A stretch of DNA of 54,595 nt. Origin: a virus. The notes beneath the pieces were generated by a model, which was not told the DNA's origin, ran no database searches, and saw only the letters and a list, made by a program, of their open reading frames with translations. Position numbers and translations under genes: made by a program. Location of the stretch: positions 1 through 54,595 of the IMG/VR virus record IMGVR_UViG_3300027872_000007; one strand, 5' to 3'. Below are positions 29,339 to 36,371 of the stretch, one piece after another; position 1 is the first letter of the stretch, and each line of letters starts with the position of its first letter.

Positions 29339-30386
29339 CACAACCCTCCAGGTAGTTTTCCACCGCCTTTGGGTCATCCGGATCCAGGCCGAACGCTTTC
29401 ATGTTCGCAACCCTGGCGCGGCTCAATGTTTTTCCCTTTTTCTTCCTAAACTTCTTCTTCGTCCTGGAAACGCCACCACGGTCGCCTTCCGATACCGGGC
29501 TCCTGCGCCTCTGCTTCTTCGCCTTCGCTTTGCGGCGAGACTTCGAGGGAACCTCCCCGAACTCATCCTCCTCCTCGAACTCCTCCTCCTCGTCTTCCTC
29601 ACCGAGGCCCAGATCTACCGTGTGTTCCACGATGCCTGGATACTTTTTCTCCACCAGGGCTTCGAGATGCTCGTAAAAGTCATCGTCGGTGGGCTTGTAA
29701 CCCTTCTTCTGCAAAGCGAGATCCGCTTTACGAACGAAGGCCCGGACGTGTCCGAGATCTTCGTCATCCCACCAATCCTGCTCCTGGATCCACTCCATAG
29801 CCCTGGGGATAATCGTGGGCGTATCTTCCTCGCCCAGATCATCTGGCTCATCATGCTCCGCTTCTAGCTCCCTCTTGCGGTCTCGAAGGTCCGCAGTCAA
29901 CTCACCCATTTGTCGAGTGAGCGAGGCGACTGTCTTGCTGTCGCCCTTCTCCATGGCAGCTTCGATCTGGGATTCCAGATCTTCAAGTTTGCCGCTGAAC
30001 TCATTGAGTTCGTCGGTCTTCCCTGTTTTTTCCAGAGTTGCGATCCGCTTTTCTAGCTTCGATATTGTCTCGCCGGCTTCAGCCTTGGCGGCAGCTAGTT
30101 GTCGATTCGCATCTCGTTTCACACCAGCCAGGCGCTTACGCATGGCTTTGGTCATCTTGGCTGGATCGTACTCTCCATCTTCAGCCAGTTCGTCGTCCGC
30201 TTCGCTGTCCGTGTCATCCGTATCCGCTTCGCCATCCGTGGTTTGTTCGTCTTCATGACGCTCGTTCTCAGTCAAATCCTCCTCGTCGAGTCCGAGCTGA
30301 TCAAGTACGTTGTCCGGTATCGGATCTGTGTTCCGTCGCAGATCATCAAACTCATACTCGATCTTTTCCCGTTGTCCATTGGCCAT
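29328..30386 (-). CDS. Capsid scaffolding protein
   Basis: 352 residues, extremely acidic in the N-terminal third (EDLTENERHEDEQTTDGEAD), then a long coiled coil (~95-185, RQLAAAKAEAGETISKLEKR), then DWWDDEDLGHVRAFVRKAD, an acidic EEDEEEEFEEEDEFGE run and a strongly basic tail (RRKAKAKKQRRR, KKKFRKKKGK). Acidic/coiled-coil plus basic C-terminus and a position just before the capsid gene are the classic scaffold profile; the basic tail would contact coat protein. Clear AAGGAG ribosome site. Confidence 0.82.
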   Translation of the reverse strand: MANGQREKIEYEFDDLRRNTDPIPDNVLDQLGLDEEDLTENERHEDEQTTDGEADTDDTDSEADDELAEDGEYDPAKMTKAMRKRLAGVKRDANRQLAAAKAEAGETISKLEKRIATLEKTGKTDELNEFSGKLEDLESQIEAAMEKGDSKTVASLTRQMGELTADLRDRKRELEAEHDEPDDLGEEDTPTIIPRAMEWIQEQDWWDDEDLGHVRAFVRKADLALQKKGYKPTDDDFYEHLEALVEKKYPGIVEHTVDLGLGEEDEEEEFEEEDEFGEVPSKSRRKAKAKKQRRRSPVSEGDRGGVSRTKKKFRKKKGKTLSRARVANMKAFGLDPDDPKAVENYLEGCDDE

Positions 30387-30439
30387 CCTCGCTCTCCTTG
30401 ATCAACGGTGTCGTGATAATACTCCTTGCAACCCTCCAG

Positions 30440-30859
30440 TCAAAGAGACATGCAATCGAACGCTTCGGGCGTTTCCGTCACACAAAGAAGTTGCGTATCG
30501 GAAATGACCACCCAAAGGGTGCCATCCTGCGTCCGAAACTTCTCGCCGTCATGCTTTCCAAACTGCACCCAATCGCCAACGACGCATCCGTGCGCCTGCA
30601 TCAACTTCAATTGCGATCGGGTAACCGCTTGAAAACACAACGGTCCCATGTCCCTAACCATGCCAACGTAAGTACTGAACTCCCTTTGCTCCAGATACTC
30701 ATCCGGCATCTCGATACCACCAGCAGACATCTTTGGTGGCTCCGGGATCTGCACCGCGATGCGCCACAAATCGATCTTCCCTGGGTAGTTCTTTTGTACA
30801 AACGTGTCCAGCAGTGTTGCTGGCGCCTGCGCATCTTGCGCCTCAGCTTCGCTATTCAC
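30440..30859 (-). CDS. GroES-like co-chaperonin
   Basis: 139 residues from GTG 30859, chosen because GGAGAGGAGG lies 6 bases upstream; a TTG at 30889 is the only longer option. The fold is Cpn10-like: WRIAVQIPEPPKMSAGGIEM matches the first strands and the mobile-loop region with GGI-x-P, followed by YVGMVRDMGP, GCVVGDWVQFGKHDGEKF and a final VVISDTQLLCVTE (GD-V-F and D-LL signatures of GroES). Phages such as T4 (gp31) use such a protein with host GroEL to fold their coat protein. It lies in the head operon. Confidence 0.75.
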   Translation of the reverse strand: MNSEAEAQDAQAPATLLDTFVQKNYPGKIDLWRIAVQIPEPPKMSAGGIEMPDEYLEQREFSTYVGMVRDMGPLCFQAVTRSQLKLMQAHGCVVGDWVQFGKHDGEKFRTQDGTLWVVISDTQLLCVTETPEAFDCMSL

Positions 30860-31052
30860 CTGTTTCCTCCTCTCCTTCAACCTGCTCAAGAAACTCGCGA
30901 GTAATCTCCATGATCCAGCGAAGTTCGGCGTTCCTGCCGACCAACTTCATGTACTGATCATGCGGCACACCTTTGTCCATGTTGGCGTGATTCTCCGCGA
31001 GACGTTCCTTGGCTCGATTGAGGACGAGTTCTGCAATCCTAAGTGCAGACAT
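30852..31052 (-). CDS. Small acidic helical protein, 66 aa
   Basis: MSALRIAELVLNRAKERLAE start with AGGAGC ribosome site, fully helical, ending in acidic EQVEGEEETGE. The end of this gene supplies the ribosome site for the GroES-like gene, with an 8-base overlap, so the two are translationally coupled. Function unknown. Confidence 0.7.
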   Translation of the reverse strand: MSALRIAELVLNRAKERLAENHANMDKGVPHDQYMKLVGRNAELRWIMEITREFLEQVEGEEETGE

Positions 31053-31067
31053 CGCCTGCTCCTGTTG

Positions 31068-31226
31068 TTAGCCGCCTTCGCCGGCCCCAGTGCTTTGGTA
31101 CTTGCCCATTGCACCTTTGGCTTTCATGCCGACTTTACCAGTGCCCATCGTGCCTCTGGCCAATAACTTCTTGCCCTTCGGCTTTGAACTGTGCATTTGG
31201 TTAGGCGGCTTGCTACCCATTTTCAT
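31068..31226 (-). CDS. Small basic Gly/Lys/Met-rich protein, 52 aa
   Basis: The ATG (31226) overlaps the upstream stop (TGATG). Sequence MKMGSKPPNQMHSSKPKG..., ending KGAMGKYQSTGAGEGG. Its end is related to the preceding gene (GAMGKHQKTGSGSD), so the two are tandem relatives. Low-complexity basic peptides between portal and scaffold are common in such phages; no function is known. Confidence 0.6.
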   Translation of the reverse strand: MKMGSKPPNQMHSSKPKGKKLLARGTMGTGKVGMKAKGAMGKYQSTGAGEGG

Positions 31227-31399
31227 CAGTAGCCGCCCTTGCTGGCACCGCTGTCGGAGCCGCTGCCTGTTTTCTGATGCTTACCCATAGCACCAGAGAC
31301 ACTGTGTTGACCGCCGCCCTTCGGGCTTCCTGACTTGCTCGCACTGCGACCAACTTTCTTGTCAGCTTTCGGCTTCGGCGGCACGAGATAATCACTCAT
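31226..31399 (-). CDS. Small basic Ser/Gly/Lys-rich protein, 57 aa
   Basis: I chose ATG 31399 (MSDYLVPPKPKADKKVG) because GGAG lies 6 bases upstream; a GTG at 31411 is in frame. Disordered and rich in Ser, Gly and Lys, with GAMGKHQKTGSGSDSGASKGG at the end. Shares the GAMGK(H/Y)Q motif with the next gene. Unknown role in the head module. Confidence 0.6.
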   Translation of the reverse strand: MSDYLVPPKPKADKKVGRSASKSGSPKGGGQHSVSGAMGKHQKTGSGSDSGASKGGY

Positions 31400-31443
31400 T
31401 GCCATCTCCACATGCTACGTCGATCTTACTTCGGGCTCGACGC

Positions 31444-31605
31444 TTACCCTTTATCTGCTTCAGCAGCAATCACCGACAATCGGAACTGCTGCTGACCTTG
31501 ACCGCCAGAGTATAACCGGGAGATCAGTCGTAGCAAACTCCGGAAGCCCATGTTGAGTTCCTTGGCTGAATTGGCAAACTTGCGCGGCGGGATGTCAGAT
31601 GACAT
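31444..31605 (-). CDS. Small head-module protein, 53 aa
   Basis: ATG 31605 (MSSDIPPRKFANSAKELNMG) has AAGG upstream; a longer reading from 31728 overlaps the next gene and reads as noise. A helical FRSLLRLISRLYSGG and a final QQQFRLSVIAAEADKG. Lies downstream of the portal. Family not recognised. Confidence 0.55.
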   Translation of the reverse strand: MSSDIPPRKFANSAKELNMGFRSLLRLISRLYSGGQGQQQFRLSVIAAEADKG

Positions 31606-31648
31606 CGCACCTTGTCCGCGCAGGAATGCCCTCGCTGCACGAACCTCT

Positions 31649-31804
31649 TTAGGACTCGCCAGTGCCAAGTTTCTTCCTCGCTTTCCGACGCTTCTCACGA
31701 CGATCCTTCTCCACGGCTTCGATCTCATGCGCCGTTTTGCGGATCTGCTTGCGCACCTTCTCTGCCGGCGATGGCTTCGGTGCGTCAGTCTTTTTGTCAG
31801 CCAT
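31649..31804 (-). CDS. Small charged helical protein, 51 aa
   Basis: ATG 31804 overlaps the portal stop by one base (TAATG). MADKKTDAPKPSPAEKVRKQ followed by a Lys/Arg/Glu-rich helix (EAVEKDRREKRRKARKK). Likely translated only by coupling to the portal gene. Possible nucleic-acid or capsid-interior contact; unproven. Confidence 0.6.
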   Translation of the reverse strand: MADKKTDAPKPSPAEKVRKQIRKTAHEIEAVEKDRREKRRKARKKLGTGES

Positions 31805-34290
31805 TACTTTTTCCTCTTGCGCTGTTTGCTGGTGCTGCTTTTCGGTGCGCTCACTGGCCCCTTTCCGAACGTGGCTTGAGCATGAGCTTTCTTGTCCAGG
31901 CGGCGAACTTCGGCTCTCGATTCTTTGTCCTTGCGTTTTTGCTCGGCATCGGACTCCTTGTCGAGCCGCTTCTTCCCGGCATCGGATTCTTCGTCTTTCC
32001 GATCGATGCCAGCTTCTGTCTCAGCTCTACCACGCTCGATCTTGCCAATGGTCTCCAGGTCAGCCTCGTCTTCGAGGCGCTGTTGCTCGTCCTGCTCGGC
32101 CTGTTCTTCAGGCGTCTTCGCAGGCGGTGGCGGTGGTCGCAGCTTCTTGGCCACGGCCTGACTGATCAATTGCTCAAGCTCAGGTGGAAGGTCCTCGTTT
32201 TCACTTGGATCGTCCAGGTTAATGTATGGGAGTTGCGTACCCAGCTCGGCCTCGACTTGCTGCCGATACAGATACGCTTTGTGTTCCATGACGTGCGCCT
32301 GAATCACCGGCTCCAGGTTCGCTACCAGGTCCGGGTTCTCCGCGGCCTGGGTCTCTGCAAAATTCATGTGCACAGCGACGTGCGCTTGATGATCCTGAAG
32401 GGGATACACGGTCGCCGCGGCGCCGGTCATGAAGCCCATGTTCTCGCTCACTGGATCCAGCGGTGCATCGCTCTCCTCCGGCATGATCTGATCGACATCC
32501 GGAATACGAAGGGCTTCGAGCATGCGTCGATGCGCAATCTTTTTCTGCTTCTTCGGATACAGCTCTGGAGCCGCGGTGATCAGTTCCAGGATTGCCTGGT
32601 TCTGCGCGATGCGCTGCGTTGATGACCAGATGTTCGGATCCGATACCGGGATGATGTCCACGCGGCCATCGAAATCCTGTTTCAGGATCTTGCGCTCCTC
32701 GCCCTGGACCTCGTAGGGATACTCGTCCACGTCCATGAACTCGTAGTTCAGCGTGGCCATCATCTTGAACTCTTGCCGCGCCGAGACGTGCATGCGCTTG
32801 TGGATGCCGCTGAACACCTTCGAGCCCTGTTCTATGAGCGCCAGAGTCGTGCCAACGGGCCCGGTGTTCGAGGCATCACCGATCATGTTCTCAGTGGTGG
32901 TGGCAAAGCGCCGGCCTTCCTTGACCAACGTCTCAACAAGGGTAGCGAGAGCTGTCGATGGCTCTTTCACCGGCAGGTTGAAGAACGCCTTCTCCAACTC
33001 GTCGGCAGACATATCGACATCGATCCACTCGCCCGGAGTGAAACGTATCTCCCCGGCAACCTTGGCTTCCTTGGATTTGAATCCACCCTGTAGGTTTGCC
33101 ACCGAGGCACTATCAAGCAGGGCACGAATGCCACCACTGACTGCCTTCGCAAGTGAGCCAATTATGTGTAGAAGCCCAAAACCGTAAAAGCCAAGGCCGG
33201 GGAGATACTTGTAGTGGGTGAACCAGATGCGCTTCTTCATCAGCTCGTCGTCGTGCTTCCAGTTGCGACGAACTGCCAGGACCTCGCGAGACTCAGCCTC
33301 GACCGTGACGATGTACGGTGGCGCTATGTCGGAGTTTTCGTCCCATGGCATGTGGTAATCGATGTGGTATTCGAGGATCGTGTAGATCGTGTCATCGTAA
33401 TGTTGCTGCGGCGAACGATCGTCGGCCACGTCCTCCATGTCGTACCGGGAAAAGCTGGTGTTCTTATCGACGATGATCTGCGGTGTCGGCACTAACCGTG
33501 CATCCTCGATGAATGATCCCGCCTCCTGGGCCCGATAAACATCATTCTCCGGCATTTCGTACTTGTGACAATACCGCGGCGCGTTCGCAAGAGTTCGCGC
33601 ATGGTAGGGAACAATAAAGTCCTCTGCGGTCACAAAGCGTGATGTCGTCATGCCGGTGATCGGGTCGATGTAGACTTTCTTGAAAGCCGAACCTGATAAG
33701 GGAAGGTAGAAAAGCATCTGGTCCGTTGACCAGTAATACTCCTCATCGGCTTCCGTGAGCTGGTAGTTCATGTAGTCAGCGAGTCGCTCACCCTGCTCTA
33801 CCTTCTCGTCGGTCGCCTCGCCCATGATGTAAGGCTTTACCGGGCCCGAAGGCGGGAAGAACTCCTCAATCGCTCGCGCCTGGAACTGCGTGGTGGCTTC
33901 AGCGATGAGTGGATGCTGGACCGTGGCCGCACCCTTGAACGGTACATCGGATGCTGGCTCGTCCGTCAGGCCCATAAGCCTGAGTCCATCAGCCAGCCGG
34001 TTGAAGTGTTCTTCGCGAACCTGCTCATCGATCTCGTAGTACTCGATCAGCTCATCCGCGATGGCCATGCGTTCTTGAGCAGACAGTTCCTCGGCTAGAT
34101 TGTCGTTCCAACCGTCAGGCGATGCTTCGTCATGATCGATGTCCGCGTATTCAGCGATCTCACCTTTCGGAATCACTGAAATGGTTCCGTCATCGTTGTG
34201 GCGAATGACGTTCTTTTCAGTGTACTGCTCGGCCTCCTTGAAGGTCGGCATCGTCTTCATTGTCGAAAGCAGATCTGCTCTAGCTGCCAT
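31804..34290 (-). CDS. Portal protein (P22-like)
   Basis: 828 residues from ATG 34290, which has GGGAGG 6 bases upstream; an extension to 34302 lacks a site. Signatures are RLADGLRLMGLTDEPASDVP, FKGAATVQHPLIAEA, QARAIEEFFPPSGPVKP, a long YWSTDQMLFYLPLSGSAFKK helix-strand region, and the clip/stem region (GLGFYGFGLLHIIGSLAKA). The C-terminal ~110 residues are a charged coiled coil (DRKDEESDAGKKRLDKESDA), as in portals with a barrel extension. It forms the dodecameric DNA channel at the packaging vertex and binds the terminase. Confidence 0.9.
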   Translation of the reverse strand: MAARADLLSTMKTMPTFKEAEQYTEKNVIRHNDDGTISVIPKGEIAEYADIDHDEASPDGWNDNLAEELSAQERMAIADELIEYYEIDEQVREEHFNRLADGLRLMGLTDEPASDVPFKGAATVQHPLIAEATTQFQARAIEEFFPPSGPVKPYIMGEATDEKVEQGERLADYMNYQLTEADEEYYWSTDQMLFYLPLSGSAFKKVYIDPITGMTTSRFVTAEDFIVPYHARTLANAPRYCHKYEMPENDVYRAQEAGSFIEDARLVPTPQIIVDKNTSFSRYDMEDVADDRSPQQHYDDTIYTILEYHIDYHMPWDENSDIAPPYIVTVEAESREVLAVRRNWKHDDELMKKRIWFTHYKYLPGLGFYGFGLLHIIGSLAKAVSGGIRALLDSASVANLQGGFKSKEAKVAGEIRFTPGEWIDVDMSADELEKAFFNLPVKEPSTALATLVETLVKEGRRFATTTENMIGDASNTGPVGTTLALIEQGSKVFSGIHKRMHVSARQEFKMMATLNYEFMDVDEYPYEVQGEERKILKQDFDGRVDIIPVSDPNIWSSTQRIAQNQAILELITAAPELYPKKQKKIAHRRMLEALRIPDVDQIMPEESDAPLDPVSENMGFMTGAAATVYPLQDHQAHVAVHMNFAETQAAENPDLVANLEPVIQAHVMEHKAYLYRQQVEAELGTQLPYINLDDPSENEDLPPELEQLISQAVAKKLRPPPPPAKTPEEQAEQDEQQRLEDEADLETIGKIERGRAETEAGIDRKDEESDAGKKRLDKESDAEQKRKDKESRAEVRRLDKKAHAQATFGKGPVSAPKSSTSKQRKRKK

Positions 34291-34303
34291 ACAACCTCCC
34301 ACG

Positions 34304-34319
34304 ACCGACGATCGTCGGT
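34304..34319. promoter_or_regulatory. 16-bp perfect palindrome upstream of portal
   Basis: ACCGACGATCGTCGGT is fully self-complementary and sits 14 bases upstream of the portal start, just before its ribosome site. Without a U run it does not look like a terminator. It could be an operator for a dimeric regulator or a hairpin in the portal mRNA leader. The 67-base gap upstream to 34387 contains no gene. Confidence 0.5.
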
Positions 34320-34386
34320 AATGGTCTTCGTGGGCGGCGAAGATATTCGGATTCTAGTCCGTACTTGGCGCTATGTCATCCTTTCA

Positions 34387-34659
34387 TCAAAACGCTCCAG
34401 TACGGGGATGGAATTGGACATCCCCCTCGACTCGCGGTGGCCACTCCCAATAATGTCCACCAGCTCTCATCTCAGGATTGAGGTTATCCCGATGCGGCAC
34501 ATTACCGATCCACATTGGAGAGCCATGGGTGTCGTAAAACAACTTCAAATTTACCTTCGTGCCTGAAACAACGCCAGTCACGATAGCCGCAATTCGTTCA
34601 CCTTCCTCCGTACTCAGCGGTATGAAGTGGACGATTCGTCCGATACTCGGCATTTGCAT
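34387..34659 (-). CDS. Conserved phage protein, 90 aa
   Basis: Typical small phage family with IGRIVHFIPLS at the start, IAAIVTGVVSGTKVNLKLFYD in the middle and a His/Trp/Pro end (GGHYWEWPPRVEG). It reads as a small beta barrel. It lies between the portal and an 88-residue protein also common in phages. Function not established. Confidence 0.7.
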   Translation of the reverse strand: MQMPSIGRIVHFIPLSTEEGERIAAIVTGVVSGTKVNLKLFYDTHGSPMWIGNVPHRDNLNPEMRAGGHYWEWPPRVEGDVQFHPRTGAF

Positions 34660-34661
34660 GA

Positions 34662-34928
34662 TTACTCCGTAGCGGTCTCGCCTTCGTCCTCTGACTCGTT
34701 CGCGTCGTCGTCAGGTTCCTCGACAAGCACTGTCTCCTGGAAGATCAGTGATTTCTCGGTCGCGATAATCGGACGAGACGTGCGCTCGAAAGTATCTTTC
34801 GGACACCAGCTCTCGTAGCCATCCGGATAGACGACCTTGTAACCGTCAATCGGCTCCTGGCCAACAGGTGGATTTGGATCAAGTGCTGGCTCGGCCAACA
34901 CGACCTTCGTGGTCACATACGCTTGCAT
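34662..34928 (-). CDS. Conserved phage protein, 88 aa
   Basis: Contains the recurrent phage segment IDGYKVVYPDGYESWCPKD followed by FERTSRP, then an acidic tail (EEPDDDANESEDEGET). Families with this YPDGY-S-W-P pattern are frequent next to small accessory genes. Ends 2 bases before the 90-residue gene begins. Function unknown. Confidence 0.7.
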   Translation of the reverse strand: MQAYVTTKVVLAEPALDPNPPVGQEPIDGYKVVYPDGYESWCPKDTFERTSRPIIATEKSLIFQETVLVEEPDDDANESEDEGETATE

Positions 34929-34937
34929 TGTTTTCTC

Positions 34938-35150
34938 CTATGGATTGCAAACGCCGTGCGGTAGTGCACGGCACTCCTCTTTGAACTCGTTGATGATGTC
35001 ATCGCCCTCAGCTTCAGCGATGATGATTGCACCAACGAAGACGCCGGCAACGATCATGGCTGTCTGTTTTTCTCTCTCGGTCCAGTTATCGATCGTCGTG
35101 CATCCAGACAAACCGATCGCCAACACGATCAATAGCAATACGCCTTTCAT
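34938..35150 (-). CDS. Small lipoprotein (possible spanin-like)
   Basis: ATG 35150 has GAGGAGA upstream; the longer reading to 35225 runs over the barrel gene. The first residues form a lipoprotein signal (MKGVLLLIVLAIGLSGC; lipobox LSGC), so Cys17 is probably lipidated. A second hydrophobic stretch follows (TAMIVAGVFVGAIIIAEAEG), then an acidic end with two Cys. 70 residues. Outer spanins are small lipoproteins, but the second hydrophobic segment is unusual for them. It sits right beside the outer-membrane barrel gene. Confidence 0.7.
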   Translation of the reverse strand: MKGVLLLIVLAIGLSGCTTIDNWTEREKQTAMIVAGVFVGAIIIAEAEGDDIINEFKEECRALPHGVCNP

Positions 35151-35161
35151 TCCGTCTCTCC

Positions 35162-35719
35162 TCAGAAGTACCAGGTAAATCGAGCCCAAGAGTCCTGGCC
35201 AGTGTTCCAGTCGTTGACGAAACACTGGCCGAGTGCATTACACGCTTCGATCGAGGGGTTCGAGTCAGCAGCAGAGAAGTGTCGCAACTTGAATCCGATG
35301 CGCTCAGTAAACTTGAACTCGAACGATATGCCGGCACGAAACTTCGATGTCACGATTCGGTCAGCGTTCTGAAAGAAATATGGACCGAAACCGATTCGCA
35401 TGCGACCAAACCACGGATCCTTGACAATGAACTCGACGCCGGCATAGAGCTGCTCATTGATGTTCCAAACGCAGTCAGGTCGATCGCATGCCTTGAATGT
35501 CTGCGGCCCGATGTAACCGAAGCCCAGGTCGATGTGATGCTCATCGAAACGATTCACGAGCTGCACATGCACTGCATCGGTGATGTCCGCGGTAACCTGC
35601 GATACACCGATGTCGATGTACAGGTCACTCGCCTTTGCGCACGAGCCCCACATCACAAACAAGAGCAGCACCGAGACAACCATGATCGCTCCCTTGTTCT
35701 CGCTCCAGAATGCTTTCAT
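35162..35719 (-). CDS. Outer-membrane beta-barrel, lipid A deacylase (PagL)-like
   Basis: 185 residues with an N-terminal hydrophobic signal (residues ~11-30), aromatic-ending beta strands (IDLGFGYIG, MRIGFGPYFF, AGISFEFKF) and a terminal Phe (WYF), the mark of an outer-membrane barrel. Residues 146-158 (RHFSAADSNPSIE) and 171-175 (WNTGQ) resemble the PagL active-site strand (H-x-S with a downstream Glu and an N-x-G turn): H147, S149 and E158 are candidates, though the spacing is shorter than in PagL. Two Cys pairs could form disulfides. If active it would trim lipid A and alter the surface of the infected cell. Activity is unproven. Confidence 0.6.
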   Translation of the reverse strand: MKAFWSENKGAIMVVSVLLLFVMWGSCAKASDLYIDIGVSQVTADITDAVHVQLVNRFDEHHIDLGFGYIGPQTFKACDRPDCVWNINEQLYAGVEFIVKDPWFGRMRIGFGPYFFQNADRIVTSKFRAGISFEFKFTERIGFKLRHFSAADSNPSIEACNALGQCFVNDWNTGQDSWARFTWYF

Positions 35720-35859
35720 TTTCGGTTCCTCTTTCGGGCTTGTTTAGCGGTCTTAGCGGCCTTCCGACGCTTGGCCACGTTCTTCGCGAACCACTTGGCG
35801 TCGGTACTCCCTCCACTTCGGAGCTGGTTGCGAGCTTTGTTGCTGCCCTGCTTAGCCAC
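35716..35859 (-). CDS. Very basic peptide, 47 aa
   Basis: A GTG start (35859) lies within the last codons of the membrane-protein gene (8-base overlap) and its stop overlaps the barrel start by 4 bases. The sequence is nearly all Lys/Arg/Ala (for example AKNVAKRRKAAKTAKQARK). The tight coupling on both sides supports a real gene, but there is no good ribosome site. Too short for confident assignment. Confidence 0.45.
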   Translation of the reverse strand: MAKQGSNKARNQLRSGGSTDAKWFAKNVAKRRKAAKTAKQARKRNRK

Positions 35860-36004
35860 TGATCTTGTTGACGGCCCATCTCCACAGCCACACGGCGCCG
35901 TTGATAACCGAACGACCCAAATAGCTGATCGATGGAAATAAGTTCACCAGTACCAGGGCAGTTATGAAGCCCACCGACACGTCCCACAGTTGAAGATCAA
36001 ACAT
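35852..36004 (-). CDS. Small membrane protein, 50 aa
   Basis: ATG 36004 (MFDLQLWDVSVGFITALVLV) has GAGGAGG upstream. One membrane helix near residues 8-28 and an amphipathic, Trp-rich end (GAVWLWRWAVNKISG). It could be a pinholin-like lysis protein or an envelope-modifying protein. Placed with the lipoprotein and barrel genes, which suggests an envelope cassette. Confidence 0.6.
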   Translation of the reverse strand: MFDLQLWDVSVGFITALVLVNLFPSISYLGRSVINGAVWLWRWAVNKISG

Positions 36005-36107
36005 GATGTCCTCCTCAGAGGCGGCTGCGAGGCGAAGCCAAGGGCAGTTCAACTCCGGCTTCCTTACGGGATTAACGATTCTCTGCCTCGCTTAATCGAA
36101 TGCTACC

Positions 36108-36371
36108 TCAGTCTGGGTCGCCGTGGAAGTCTGCGAAGTATCGTTTGTTGAGCCAGCTATTGAACCATCGCTGCATCCACAGGATGTCGCGCTTCTCCAT
36201 GTCCGACCAAGCACAGTCGAGAGTGTAACTGTCGTCTTTCGCATCCCGCTTATTGGTGAGGATAATCACGTCATCAATCTCGCCACGCTCTGCTTGTTGA
36301 AGCGCATGGCGCAGCGTTCGCACGGCGTCATACTCACCGACTGGCAATTCTTTCACGTTGTCATGCGCCAT
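36108..36371 (-). CDS. Small protein after terminase, 87 aa
   Basis: ATG 36371 (MAHDNVKELPVGEYDAVR) lies 11 bases inside the terminase stop and has GGAAG upstream. Middle strand/helix text (LRHALQQAERGEIDDVIIL) followed by two Trp-rich helices. The pattern LxxALxxxExGxxxxVxxL also appears in the 117-residue protein at 46112-46465, so both may share a small alpha/beta fold. Function unknown. The 103-base gap that follows (36005-36107) shows no gene. Confidence 0.65.
   Translation of the reverse strand: MAHDNVKELPVGEYDAVRTLRHALQQAERGEIDDVIILTNKRDAKDDSYTLDCAWSDMEKRDILWMQRWFNSWLNKRYFADFHGDPD

Noticed and set aside
31612-32622. Plus-strand open frame of 336 aa
   Set aside because: Antisense to the portal C-terminal coiled coil; composition (Leu/Arg/Phe runs) is a mirror of Lys/Glu/Asp codons.
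35027-35941. Plus-strand open frame of 304 aa
   Set aside because: Antisense to the lipoprotein and barrel genes, which have clear signals and ribosome sites.
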